This document shows, one piece after another, positions 35,655 through 44,322 of a stretch of 56,857 nucleotides of DNA. A model generated the notes under the pieces. It was not told the origin of the DNA, ran no database searches, and worked only from the letters and a program-made list of their open reading frames with translations. The translations under genes were made by a program, and so were the position numbers. Numbering within the stretch: the stretch's first letter is position 1; every line of letters begins with the position of its first letter. The stretch comes from Amycolatopsis kentuckyensis (GTDB lineage Bacteria; Actinomycetota; Actinomycetes; Mycobacteriales; Pseudonocardiaceae): positions 1 through 56,857 of the forward strand of contig NZ_MUMI01000262.1 of the NCBI RefSeq assembly GCF_002155975.1, read 5' to 3'.

Positions 35655-37535
35655 CTACTCGACGGCGACCGGGAGCCAGACCCGCATCGGGCCGGGTGCC
35701 CGGTTGCCCCACAGGAAGTACGGCACGGCGGTCAGCTCGACCGGCTCGCCGGGCGCAGTGTCCCCGACGCCGTACAGCTCGTCCGACGTCGGGACCTCGA
35801 CCCGGCCGACGGCGGTGAGGGCCACCGGCACGTCAGGCAAGGACACGTCGGAGAACGGTGCCGCCGGGTCGATCCGCACGTCCTCGAGGACCACGCCGTC
35901 CGGCAGGTCGGCTTGCTCCACGCAGTACACGAGCGGCCCGCGCGTCACGGCGACGCAGCCGCGCACGGCGTCGATCCGCGGGTGCGGCCGGACGACACGG
36001 GCGGGCATCGGCAGGTCGAGCGTCACCGTGGTGCCGCCCGTCCAGTCCCGCCGCACCTCCGCGTAGCCGTCGCGGACCTCGGCGGGCACACCGTCGAGCA
36101 GGGCGCCCTCGGCCCAGCCGGGGACGCGCAGGGACAGCATGAGCGGGGTCGCGGTGGTCACGGTCAGCTCGACGCGGCCGTCCCACGGGTACCGGGTGCG
36201 GGTTTCGACGCGGACGTCGACACCGTCCACAGTGGTCTGGATCGTCCCGGCGGTGTACAGGTGCACCTGCAGCCCGCCGGGGTCGGTGGTGGCCACGTAG
36301 CCGGACAGCGAGGCGACCAGCCGGGCGAGGTTGGGCGGGCAGCAGGCGCACGAGTACCACGGCAGGCGCTGCGACGGCGCGTCTTCGTGCGAGCCGTCGT
36401 GGCCGGTCCGCAGGTGCAGCGGGTTGGCGTAGAAGAAGTGCGTGCCGTCGAGGGCGGTCGACCCGGCGATCGCGTTGTACAGCGCGCGTTCCATCTCGTC
36501 GGCGTACTGGCCTTCGCCGGTGGCCAGCAGCAGCCGCCAGTTCCACTGGAAGCTCGCGATCGCGGCGCAGGTCTCGCCGTACGCCCGGTCCGGCGGCAGC
36601 TCGTACGGGTCGCCGAACGCTTCGTCGCGGTGGCGGGAGCCCTGGGCGCCGGTCAGGTAGGTCTTGGCGCCGAACGCGTCGGCCCACAGCCGGCGGGCCG
36701 CCTCCAGCAGCGCGTCGTCCCGGGTCTCGACGGCGACGTCCACGACGCCGGCCAGCAGGTAGAGCTGGCGCACGACGTGGCCGGCGACTTCGTCCGCCTC
36801 GCGGACCGGGACGTGGTCCTGCAGGTACCGCGAGCCGAACCGCTCGCCGTCGAGCAGGCCGCGGCCCCGCAGGTCGAGGAACCGCAGCGCCAGGTCGAGG
36901 TACGGCCGGTGGCCGGTCACCCGGTACAGCTCCACCAGTGCGGTCTCGATCTCCGGGTGCCCGTCCACGTCGTCGACCGTGCTGAACCGCTCCACGATCA
37001 GGTCCGCGAACCGCCGGGCGACCGTGACGAGCTGGGCACCCACCCCGGCCCGCGCGGCGGCGACGGCGGCCTGGATCAGGTGGCCCGCGCAGTACAGTTC
37101 GTGGCTCCAGTGCAGCTCCCGCCACTTCAGGTCCGGCTTGTCGACGGTGAAGTAGGAGTTCAGGTAGCCGTCCTCCTCCTGGGCCTTGGCCACGAGCGCC
37201 GCGGTGGAGTCGAGGAACGCGCGCAGTTCGGCGTCGCCCGGGTCGCGGCCGAGCTGCCAGGCGGCGGCTTCGAGGGTCTTGTAGACGTCGGAGTCGGAGA
37301 ACCACATGTTGCGGCGGTCGGCGTCGACCTCGCCGGTGACGCGGCGGAGGTTGTCCAGCGCGCCCGCCGCGTCCAGCTGCTCGACGCAGTGCGGCAGGGT
37401 CCGGCTCGCGTTGCGCGCCTGCCAGCCGCCCAGGAGGCTGTCCGGTGCGAAGGCGACCGCGCCGAGGAACAGCGGCCGCAGCGCCGCCCTCGCGGTGGAG
37501 GTGGGGTGGACGGGCCCGAGGATGCGTTCGGTCAT
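35655..37535 (-). CDS. GH127 beta-L-arabinofuranosidase
   Basis: 626 residues with no signal peptide, so cytoplasmic. All zinc and catalytic residues known from Bifidobacterium HypBA1 are present: Glu321 and Cys323 in 'YGETCAAIASFQW', and Cys398 (nucleophile) with Cys399 in 'CACCPPN'. HypBA1 removes beta-1,2-linked L-arabinofuranose from arabino-oligosaccharides of hydroxyproline-rich glycoproteins. The gene directly follows the ABC permease gene (13 bases), so it probably digests oligosaccharides brought in by that importer. Confidence 0.9.
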   Translation of the reverse strand: MTERILGPVHPTSTARAALRPLFLGAVAFAPDSLLGGWQARNASRTLPHCVEQLDAAGALDNLRRVTGEVDADRRNMWFSDSDVYKTLEAAAWQLGRDPGDAELRAFLDSTAALVAKAQEEDGYLNSYFTVDKPDLKWRELHWSHELYCAGHLIQAAVAAARAGVGAQLVTVARRFADLIVERFSTVDDVDGHPEIETALVELYRVTGHRPYLDLALRFLDLRGRGLLDGERFGSRYLQDHVPVREADEVAGHVVRQLYLLAGVVDVAVETRDDALLEAARRLWADAFGAKTYLTGAQGSRHRDEAFGDPYELPPDRAYGETCAAIASFQWNWRLLLATGEGQYADEMERALYNAIAGSTALDGTHFFYANPLHLRTGHDGSHEDAPSQRLPWYSCACCPPNLARLVASLSGYVATTDPGGLQVHLYTAGTIQTTVDGVDVRVETRTRYPWDGRVELTVTTATPLMLSLRVPGWAEGALLDGVPAEVRDGYAEVRRDWTGGTTVTLDLPMPARVVRPHPRIDAVRGCVAVTRGPLVYCVEQADLPDGVVLEDVRIDPAAPFSDVSLPDVPVALTAVGRVEVPTSDELYGVGDTAPGEPVELTAVPYFLWGNRAPGPMRVWLPVAVE

Positions 37536-37548
37536 CGAGTGCTCCTTC

Positions 37549-38352
37549 TCAGCCCTTGAGGGCTCCCGAGGTGAAGCCGCGGACGTAGTACCGCTGCAGG
37601 ACGAGGAAGACCGCCACGCACGGCAAGGCGGAGACCACCACTCCCGCTTGCAGGGCCCCGAAGTCGACCGAGCCGAGGCTGCCGGACTGGAGGTTGAACA
37701 GCGCGACCGGCAGGGTGAACTTCTCGCCGTCGGTGAGGAAGATCAGCGGGGCGACGAACTCGTTCCAGGCGGCCAGGAAGGAGAACAGCGCCACGGTGAC
37801 GACGCCGGGCAGGACGCCACGCAGCAGCACCCGCCGGAGCGCGCCACCGATCGAGCAGCCGTCGATCAGCGCCGCCTCCTCCAGTTCCACCGGCAGCGCC
37901 TCGAAGGAGTTGCGCATCATGAACAGGCCGAACGGCAGCTGGAGCACGGCCATCACCAGGCCCAGGCCGAGCAGCGAGTTCTGCAGGCCGAGCCAGCCGA
38001 GCAGGATGTAGAGCGGGACCAGGATCGTCGTGTAGGGCACCATCAGGATGGCCAGGGTGACCAGGAACAGCAGGGTGCGCCCGGGGAAGGCGAGCCGGGC
38101 CATCGCGTAGCCGCCGAGCGTGGTCGCCACCACCGTGACGGTCACCGCGACCAGCGCGACGACGGTCGTGTTGACCAGGTAGGTGCCGAGGCCGCTGCCG
38201 TAGTCGGCGAGCCGCCGGTAGTTGTCCGTCCCGGCGTCCCCGGCCTCCCGCCCGGTCAGCGACGAATACAGCGTCCACAGCAGCGGCAGCAGGAACAGCA
38301 CCACCAGGGCGGCGCTCGTGACGTGCAGGCCCGCGGCCCGCAGCCGGTTCAC
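37549..38352 (-). CDS. Sugar ABC transporter permease, MalG type
   Basis: 267 residues with six hydrophobic helices. The EAA loop 'EEAALIDGCSIGGALRRVLL' (about 170-190), which docks to the ATPase, is clear. It is the second permease of a carbohydrate importer (CUT1). Its GTG overlaps the stop of the first permease gene. No ATPase gene is present; CUT1 importers in actinomycetes commonly share a distant MsiK-type ATPase. Confidence 0.9.
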   Translation of the reverse strand: MNRLRAAGLHVTSAALVVLFLLPLLWTLYSSLTGREAGDAGTDNYRRLADYGSGLGTYLVNTTVVALVAVTVTVVATTLGGYAMARLAFPGRTLLFLVTLAILMVPYTTILVPLYILLGWLGLQNSLLGLGLVMAVLQLPFGLFMMRNSFEALPVELEEAALIDGCSIGGALRRVLLRGVLPGVVTVALFSFLAAWNEFVAPLIFLTDGEKFTLPVALFNLQSGSLGSVDFGALQAGVVVSALPCVAVFLVLQRYYVRGFTSGALKG

Positions 38353-39275
38353 CTCCCCTCCCGGCGGATCAGGCGCAGCTGGGCGACGTTGAGGACGATG
38401 AGCACGGCGAGCGTGGCCACCGAAACCGCGGCCGCGCGCCCCAGGTCCTGGGACAGGAACGCCTCGCGGTAGATGTCGATGACGACCGTGGCCGTGTCGT
38501 GGCGGCCGCCGGTGAGGATGAAGAACTGGTCGAACGCCAGCAGCGAGCCGGTCAGTGACAGCACCATCGCCAGCGCCAGAGTCGGCCGCAGCAGCGGCAG
38601 CGTCACCCGCCACAGGATCTGCCACCGGTTCGCGCCGTCGATGCGCGCGGCCTCGTACAGCGCCGGGTCGATGCCCTGCAGGCCGGTCATCAGGATGAGC
38701 ATGTAGAACCCGGCGAACCGCCAGGTGATCATCCCGACCGCCGAGCCGAGCGCGCTGCCGCCGGAGCCGAGCCAGTCCACCCGGCCCAAACCGAGGAAGT
38801 CCACCAGGTGGTTCAGCGCCGACGAGTCGGTGTTGAACAGGCCGTAGAACAACAGGCTGGTCGACGCGAGCCCGACCGCGCTGGGCAGGAAGAAGACCGT
38901 GCGGGCGAAGCCGGTGCCCCGCCGGTCGTGCTGGACCAGCGACGCCAGCCCGAAGGCCACGAGGCTGAGCACGACGGTGGTGACCAGCGTGTACTTGAGC
39001 GTGAACCAGACCGCGCGCAGGAACAGCGGGTCGCTGAGCGCGTCGTAGTTCTGGACGCCGTTGGGGTGGGACGCGCCGACCAGCGGCCAGTGGCTGACCG
39101 ACATCCACAGCATCAGCCCGAGCGGGATGACGAAGAAGACGGCGACCAGCACGGCCATCGGGGCGGCGTAGGCGATCCCCAGCCGGCGGCGGCCCCGGGC
39201 GATCGAGCCGCGGCGGCGGGGTGCCGGCGCCGGGGTCTCCGGCGCCGACACCCGCGGGGGAAGCAGCGACACCAT
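38349..39275 (-). CDS. Sugar ABC transporter permease, MalF type
   Basis: 308 residues with six helices after a basic, Pro-rich N-terminus. The EAA loop is 'YEAARIDGANRWQILWRVTLP'. It pairs with the downstream MalG-type permease and follows the binding protein gene by two bases, so the three form one operon with GH127. Confidence 0.9.
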   Translation of the reverse strand: MVSLLPPRVSAPETPAPAPRRRGSIARGRRRLGIAYAAPMAVLVAVFFVIPLGLMLWMSVSHWPLVGASHPNGVQNYDALSDPLFLRAVWFTLKYTLVTTVVLSLVAFGLASLVQHDRRGTGFARTVFFLPSAVGLASTSLLFYGLFNTDSSALNHLVDFLGLGRVDWLGSGGSALGSAVGMITWRFAGFYMLILMTGLQGIDPALYEAARIDGANRWQILWRVTLPLLRPTLALAMVLSLTGSLLAFDQFFILTGGRHDTATVVIDIYREAFLSQDLGRAAAVSVATLAVLIVLNVAQLRLIRREGR

Positions 39276-39277
39276 GA

Positions 39278-40585
39278 TCAGCTGCCGCCGGAGAGGGACT
39301 CGGTGACGGCCGCGTTGTGCTGCTTCAGGATCGATCCGGCGTCACCGCCGCCGAAGACCGCGTCGATCACCGTCGCCGTCCAGGGCCCGTTCGTGTCGTT
39401 GAACGTCTTGCCGAAGTTGACCGAGATCGGCGTCTGGCCCTGGCTCGCGAGCCGGTTGAACACCCCGAGCCGCGGATCCTGCTTGGCGTAGGTGTTGTCC
39501 GCGAGGTCGGACCGGACGGTGATGTTCTTGCTCTTCGCGACGACGTCGACCTGGGCCTGGTCCGACAGCGTCCAGGCGATGAAGTCCCACGCGGCCGCGG
39601 CGTGCGTGCTGTTGCCGCCGATGCCGAGCACGTCCCCGCCGACGAACGACGAGCTGCCGCCCTTCAACCCGGGGATCGGGGCGACGCCGACCTGCAGGTT
39701 CGGCCCCTCCTTCATGCCCTGCAGGGCGGTGGCGCCCATCGGCTGGATGCCGATCTTGCCGTCGAGGAAGGACTGCGTCCAGGTGGGCCCGGACTCGTTC
39801 TTCGCCGACGCCGGCACGACACCCTCGGTGTAGAGCTGCCGGAGCCAGGAGTAGACCTGCGCGGCCTGGGGGCTGTCGAGCGTGGCCGCGGTGCCCTGCT
39901 CGTCGAGCACCGTGCCGCCGGAGGCCCAGATCATCGGCCAGCTGGTGAACAGCTGGCAGCCCGGGCAGGCACCGCCGAAGAAGTAGCCCTTGGTGTCCCC
40001 GCCGAGCGCGGCGATCTTGCGCGCGTCGGCGGTGACTTCGTCCAACGTGGACGGTGGCTTCTCCGGGTCGAGACCGGCCTTGGCGAACAGGACCTTGTTG
40101 TAGAACACCGCGGACAGGTCGATGTCGTGCGGCACGGCGTAGTGCTTGCCGCCGGCGGTGGCCGCCTTCATGTGGGCCGCCGCCAGGCTGCCCTTGAACG
40201 GCAGCTGCGTCACGCGGGCGGTGAGGTCGAGGAACAGGCCTTTGGCCGCGTAGTTCGGCGCGTAGACGACGTCGGCCGCCAAGAGGTCCGGCAGCTGTTT
40301 CGCGCCCGCGGCCGTGCCGACCTTCTGCTGGTAGGAGTCGGCCGGGAAGACGGTCAGCTTCACCTTGTTCTTGTGGCTCGCGTTGTAGGCGTCGATCAAC
40401 GTCTGGCTGAAGGTCGCCGTCGGCGAGCGGGTCCACATGGTGATCGTGGTGCCGTCGTCCACGCTCGAGGTGTCCCCCGCGGCCGCCCCGGACGGGCCGC
40501 TCTGGCAGCCCGCGAGGACGAGTACGCCGGCGACGGCGGCCGCGGCACGCCCCCACCGCGCCCTGGTTCGGATGTGCGAAGTCAT
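39278..40585 (-). CDS. ABC transporter sugar-binding lipoprotein
   Basis: 435 residues. The lipobox 'LAGC' puts the lipidated cysteine near residue 26, so it is anchored outside the membrane. The body is a CUT1 solute-binding protein, with 'DDGTTITMWTRSPTATFSQTL' at the start of the mature domain and 'GIQPMGATALQGMKEG' later. It captures the oligosaccharide for the two permeases. ATG at 40585 follows GGAGAG; a longer frame upstream lacks support. The promoter region is shared with the divergent LacI gene. Confidence 0.9.
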   Translation of the reverse strand: MTSHIRTRARWGRAAAAVAGVLVLAGCQSGPSGAAAGDTSSVDDGTTITMWTRSPTATFSQTLIDAYNASHKNKVKLTVFPADSYQQKVGTAAGAKQLPDLLAADVVYAPNYAAKGLFLDLTARVTQLPFKGSLAAAHMKAATAGGKHYAVPHDIDLSAVFYNKVLFAKAGLDPEKPPSTLDEVTADARKIAALGGDTKGYFFGGACPGCQLFTSWPMIWASGGTVLDEQGTAATLDSPQAAQVYSWLRQLYTEGVVPASAKNESGPTWTQSFLDGKIGIQPMGATALQGMKEGPNLQVGVAPIPGLKGGSSSFVGGDVLGIGGNSTHAAAAWDFIAWTLSDQAQVDVVAKSKNITVRSDLADNTYAKQDPRLGVFNRLASQGQTPISVNFGKTFNDTNGPWTATVIDAVFGGGDAGSILKQHNAAVTESLSGGS

Positions 40586-40647
40586 CGACTCTCTCCTATC
40601 GGGAGGCCGCCGCCTGCGGTGTCGAAGAAGCAACCGGGAAAATTTCA

Positions 40648-40659
40648 GAAACCGGTTTC
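40648..40659. promoter_or_regulatory. LacI-type operator GAAACCGGTTTC
   Basis: A perfect 12-bp palindrome with a central CG, 63 bases upstream of the binding-protein gene and between it and the divergent LacI gene. Confidence 0.75.
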
Positions 40660-40749
40660 CGACTCAAGCTAGGGCCGTTCGAGCAGCGCGTCAAGCGACC
40701 GTTTGCCGTAGACAAGCGGGTTACGCTGGGTTGCGGACGGCGACGGAGG

Positions 40750-40755
40750 TACTGT
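40750..40755 (+). promoter_or_regulatory. -10 element of the LacI gene
   Basis: TACTGT six bases before the ATG at 40762; leaderless arrangement. Confidence 0.5.
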
Positions 40756-40761
40756 GCCACC

Positions 40762-41793
40762 ATGCCCCCGCGGAAACTTTCGGAAACTCCCGGCGCCGTT
40801 GCGAAGCCGGCCACGATCAGCGAGGTCGCGCTCCTGGCCGGCGTCTCGGTCGGCACCGCGTCGAAGGCGCTCAACGGCCGCGGGTCGCTCCGCGCGGAGA
40901 CCCGGCAGCGGGTGCTCTCGGCGGCCGAGCAGCTGGGGTTCCAACCCAACCGGGCGGCCGTGACGCTCAACTCCGGGCGCACCTACACCGTCGGCATGAT
41001 CACCACCGACACCATCGGCCGGTTCAGCATCCCGCTGATGATGGGGGCCGAGGACGCCCTCGGCGCCGGCGAGATGTCGGTCTTCCTCTGCGACGCCCGC
41101 GACGACCCGATCCGCGAGCAGTACTACCTGCGCACGCTGCTGTCCCGCCGGGTCGACGGCATCATCGTCACCGGCCGCCGGACCCAGGCCCGCCCGCCGA
41201 TCGGCGCGGACCTGCCGATCCCGGTCGTGTACGCCTTCATCAGCTCGACCGATCCGCACGACTGTTCGGTCGTGCCGGACGAGGCCGGCGGGACGCGCAA
41301 GGCCGTCGAGCACCTGCTGGCCACCGGACGGCGCCGCATCGCCCACATCACCGGTCCCGAGCGGCACCACTCGGCCACCGTGCGCGCGGCGGCCGCCGCC
41401 GGACGGCTCGCCGAGGCCGGGCTCGAGCCGGCCGGGCTCCCGATGTTCGGCGAGTGGAGCGAGGCGTGGGGCCGGCAGGCGGTCCGGATGCTGCTGGGCT
41501 CGGGCACCGCCTTCGACGCCGTCTTCTGCGGCAGCGACCAGATCGCCCGCGGGGCCGCGGACGCGCTGCGGGCGGCCGGCCGCCGCGTGCCCGGCGACGT
41601 CGCCCTGGTCGGCTTCGACAACTGGGACGTCATGGCCCTGGGCTGCCAGCCGCCGCTGACGAGCGTCGACATGGAGCTGGAGGCGCTCGGGCGGACCGCC
41701 GCCGACCTCCTGCTGGCGGCGATCAACGGCGAGCCCTCCCCCGGCCGGCACACCCGGCCGTGCCGGCTGGTGATCCGGGAGTCGACGGCCTGA
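40762..41793 (+). CDS. LacI-family regulator of the importer operon
   Basis: 343 residues. The helix-turn-helix 'TISEVALLAGVSVGTASKALNG' starts near residue 18; the sensor domain ends with 'ALVGFDNWDVMALGCQPPLTSVDMELEALG'. It is divergent from the binding-protein gene and probably represses that operon from the palindrome at 40648. Whether it also reads the TGTTAGCGCTAACA sites is unclear, as the sequences differ. Its stop is one base from the stop of the GH27 gene. Confidence 0.9.
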   Translation: MPPRKLSETPGAVAKPATISEVALLAGVSVGTASKALNGRGSLRAETRQRVLSAAEQLGFQPNRAAVTLNSGRTYTVGMITTDTIGRFSIPLMMGAEDALGAGEMSVFLCDARDDPIREQYYLRTLLSRRVDGIIVTGRRTQARPPIGADLPIPVVYAFISSTDPHDCSVVPDEAGGTRKAVEHLLATGRRRIAHITGPERHHSATVRAAAAAGRLAEAGLEPAGLPMFGEWSEAWGRQAVRMLLGSGTAFDAVFCGSDQIARGAADALRAAGRRVPGDVALVGFDNWDVMALGCQPPLTSVDMELEALGRTAADLLLAAINGEPSPGRHTRPCRLVIRESTA

Positions 41794-41794
41794 C

Positions 41795-43678
41795 TCAGCG
41801 CCGGGTCCACTGCTGGTTGGCGCCACCGCTGCAGCCCCAGAGGATGATCTTCGTGCCGTTCGCGGTGGCGGCGCCGCTCGCGTCCAGGCACAGCCCGGAC
41901 ACCGCGTTGGTGATGGTCCCGTTCGCGTTCGTCGTCCACTGCTGGTTGCGCTGGCCGTTGCAGTCCCAGACGACCACCGCGGTACCGTTCGCCGTCCCGC
42001 TGTTGTAGGCGTCGAGGCACTTGGTGCCGTTGACGACGAGCTGCCCGCGCACCGGCACCCAGGTCTGGTTCGGGCCCGCGGCGCAGTCCCACAGCTGGGC
42101 CTGGATCCCGTTGGCGATGCCGTTGTCGTTCACGTCGGCACAGCGGCCGGACTGCGCGCCGACCACCTCGACACCGGCCGTGCCCGGGAGGGGGAGGACG
42201 GCGATGTCGGTGACCTGCGGTGGGGTGCCGGAGAACGTCAGGGAGTTCGTTCCGTTGCCCAGCGACACCACCGCGGAGACGGTCTTCGCCACGCCCCCGG
42301 TGGCCGGGAACGCGACGACGGTCGGCTGCTGGCCGTTCACCGCGAGGGCCGGGGTTTGCGTGGTGGTCGCGTTGTAGGTGAAGGTGGCGATGGCCAACCC
42401 CGTGGCGGCCGCGGTGATCGTCGTGCCGTGCGTGGCGGCGGCGTCGGTGCCCTGGACGGTCAGCAGCACGGAGTCGTCGGCCGGGACGGTGACGCTGTAC
42501 CCGGTGGCGAAGCTGCCTTTGTCGGCGGCGGCCCAGAGGTTGCGCACGGCGGCCGAAGCCGGCGTCAGGCCGAGGTCGGCCCACCGGACGTTCATCGTCG
42601 CCGCCGAAGACGTCCGGTTGAGCAGCACCACCGCACGCTTGCCGGAGCCACTGAGGACCTTCGAGTAGACCTGCAGCCCGGCGGCGTCCTCGGCGACCTT
42701 GACGCCCTGCAGGCCGCGCGGGTCCTGGTCGACGGCGATGACTTCCCGGTTCGTCAGGATCGCTTTCGTGGCCGCGCTCATCGTCGCCAGGTTGTTGCCC
42801 GCCAGCAGCGGCGCACCCGAAATCGACCACAGGCTCAGCTCAGTGCGCGCCTGCGCGTCGGTGAGGCCGGGCATGCCCACGGTCAGCATGTCCGGGTCGT
42901 TGACGTACCCGGTGTGCTGCGACACCGGGTGCTGCGCCTGGTCGAAGTTGGTCAGCACCTGGCCCAGGTTCGCCGTCTGGCCGTAGTAGATGATGTCCGT
43001 GCTGGTGCGCCACATCGGGGCCGTCCCGGCGCCCCAGTTCCACGGGTTCTTCTTGCCCCAGTTGCAGATCGACAGCGTGAGGGTGCGCCCGGTCTGCGCG
43101 GTCGCGGCCTTGTTGGCGTCGCTGATCGCCCGGTAGGTGCTCTTCGGGTCGAGGCCTTCGGCGTCGCCGCCGCACCAGTCGACCTTGACGAAGTCGAAGC
43201 CCCAGCGCTGGAACTGCAGCATGTCCTGGAGGTAGTGGCCTTCACTGCCGCTCCCGGGCGCGGCGGGCCGCCCGGTCGGGTAGTAGTAGCCGCAGCCGTC
43301 GCGGCCGGCGTCGGTGTAGATCCCGGCCTTGAGTCCCTTGCCGTGCAGGTAGTCCGCGATCGCCTTCATCCCGCCCGGCCACTCGGCGGTGTCCACGGTG
43401 ATGTTCCCGCCGCTGTCGCGGGTGCCCTGCCACCAGCCTTCGTCGATGTTGACGTAGCTGTACCCGGCGTCCTTCAGGCCGGCCGAGACGAGCGCGTCGG
43501 CCTGCGCCTTGATGGTGGCGTAGTCGATCTTCGCGGCGAAGGTGTTCCACGACGCCCAGCCCATCGCCGGCGGCGGGACGGCCACCTCGGCGGCGGTCGT
43601 GCTCGCCGCGGCGGCTCCGGTTCCCGGGAAGATTCCGGCGATCAGCGCGAGCGCGGACAATCCGTGGCGCAGCTTCAT
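41795..43678 (-). CDS. Secreted GH27 enzyme with C-terminal CBM13, probable beta-L-arabinopyranosidase
   Basis: 627 residues. Signal peptide to about 25; GH27 barrel with nucleophile Asp167 in 'KVDWCGG' and acid/base in 'NDPDML' (Asp261 or Asp263); a beta-sandwich; and a three-repeat ricin-type module with 'NQTW', 'NQQW', 'NQQW'. Most GH27 alpha-galactosidases have two aspartates in 'NIDDxW'; here the motif is 'NIDEGW' with Glu80. In the Streptomyces avermitilis GH27 beta-L-arabinopyranosidase a glutamate at this place excludes the galactose C6 group, so arabinopyranose specificity is predicted. A perfect LacI-type operator lies upstream. Confidence 0.85.
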   Translation of the reverse strand: MKLRHGLSALALIAGIFPGTGAAAASTTAAEVAVPPPAMGWASWNTFAAKIDYATIKAQADALVSAGLKDAGYSYVNIDEGWWQGTRDSGGNITVDTAEWPGGMKAIADYLHGKGLKAGIYTDAGRDGCGYYYPTGRPAAPGSGSEGHYLQDMLQFQRWGFDFVKVDWCGGDAEGLDPKSTYRAISDANKAATAQTGRTLTLSICNWGKKNPWNWGAGTAPMWRTSTDIIYYGQTANLGQVLTNFDQAQHPVSQHTGYVNDPDMLTVGMPGLTDAQARTELSLWSISGAPLLAGNNLATMSAATKAILTNREVIAVDQDPRGLQGVKVAEDAAGLQVYSKVLSGSGKRAVVLLNRTSSAATMNVRWADLGLTPASAAVRNLWAAADKGSFATGYSVTVPADDSVLLTVQGTDAAATHGTTITAAATGLAIATFTYNATTTQTPALAVNGQQPTVVAFPATGGVAKTVSAVVSLGNGTNSLTFSGTPPQVTDIAVLPLPGTAGVEVVGAQSGRCADVNDNGIANGIQAQLWDCAAGPNQTWVPVRGQLVVNGTKCLDAYNSGTANGTAVVVWDCNGQRNQQWTTNANGTITNAVSGLCLDASGAATANGTKIILWGCSGGANQQWTRR

Positions 43679-43707
43679 GGCAGGGCTCCGACTTCGTCGT
43701 CGAAAAC

Positions 43708-43721
43708 TGTTAGCGCTAACA
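43708..43721. promoter_or_regulatory. LacI-type operator TGTTAGCGCTAACA
   Basis: A perfect 14-bp palindrome 30 bases upstream of the GH27 start. The near-copy at 35594 links this gene to the metalloprotease/glycosidase operon. Confidence 0.85.
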
Positions 43722-43794
43722 AAGACGCCTGGATTGTTGACCTCGCACGACGCGGCGTCAAGGGGCCGGACGGCGGGACTTGCGGGGTTAGCTT

Positions 43795-43808
43795 GCTAGC
43801 ATGCTAGC
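43795..43808. promoter_or_regulatory. Palindrome GCTAGCATGCTAGC over the RHH promoter
   Basis: Perfect 14-bp palindrome overlapping TAGCCT (43805-43810), a -10 six bases before the GTG at 43817. The 52-residue ribbon-helix-helix protein encoded there is the natural candidate to bind it. Confidence 0.7.
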
Positions 43809-43816
43809 CTCGTGGG

Positions 43817-43975
43817 GTGGGCGATGACGACGTCAAGCAGTTCAACGTGTACCTGCCGATCGGCCTGATCCGGCAGGTCAAGCACCGGGCCGTCGAGACG
43901 GAGCAGTCACTCTCGGCGCTGGTCGCCGCGGCGCTGCGCGCCTACCTCGAGACCGATCCCGCAGAGGAGCACTGA
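43817..43975 (+). CDS. Ribbon-helix-helix (CopG-like) protein
   Basis: 52 residues, too short for most ORF finders. The order is a beta strand ('KQFNVYLP'), helix A ('[15 protein letters not shown]'), then a turn and helix B ('[16 protein letters not shown]'), the RHH fold of CopG/Arc-type DNA-binding proteins. The GTG start lies six bases after a -10 and under a palindrome, so it is probably a leaderless, self-regulated gene. One base separates its stop from the glyoxalase-fold gene. It might be an antitoxin, but no toxin-like partner is seen. Confidence 0.75.
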   Translation: MGDDDVKQFNVYLPIGLIRQVKHRAVETEQSLSALVAAALRAYLETDPAEEH

Positions 43976-43976
43976 C

Positions 43977-44321
43977 ATGACGACCGAGGGCATCGAGGCG
44001 ATGTACCTGGAGACGCACAACTGGGGCAAGGCGGCCAAGTTCTTCCAGGCGCTGGGGTACGAGATCGACTTCGCGACCGACCACAACTCCGGGCAGCTGC
44101 GCAACGGCGACGGCCCCTGGCTGTTCATCGCCGAGGTGCCCGAAAGCCGGCCGCCGCGGACGCAGATCGTGTTCAAGGTCGCGGACGCGGACGAGTTCGA
44201 GGCCGGCGAGATCGTCGAGGTGGTCACCCCGTTCGAAGAAACCCATTACGGGACCAGGGAAATGACCGTCCGCGATCCGGACGGGCGCACGTGGACGCTG
44301 TCGGCGCCGGGCGCGTCCTGA
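43977..44321 (+). CDS. VOC (glyoxalase-fold) protein
   Basis: 114 residues with one VOC domain: 'MYLETHNWGKAAKFFQALGYEIDF' as the first beta-alpha unit and 'TVRDPDGRTWTLSAPG' as the C-terminal strand. Such proteins are metal-dependent lyases or dioxygenases, or bind antibiotics such as bleomycin. Candidate ligands are His14 and the Glu in 'FEETHYGTRE'. It lies between the RHH gene and a methyltransferase gene and is probably cotranscribed with both. Confidence 0.82.
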   Translation: MTTEGIEAMYLETHNWGKAAKFFQALGYEIDFATDHNSGQLRNGDGPWLFIAEVPESRPPRTQIVFKVADADEFEAGEIVEVVTPFEETHYGTREMTVRDPDGRTWTLSAPGAS

Positions 44322-44322
44322 C

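Noticed and set aside
43817..44321. Toxin-antitoxin pair
   Set aside because: The RHH protein would fit an antitoxin, but the next gene is a VOC-fold protein and no toxin family is recognisable.
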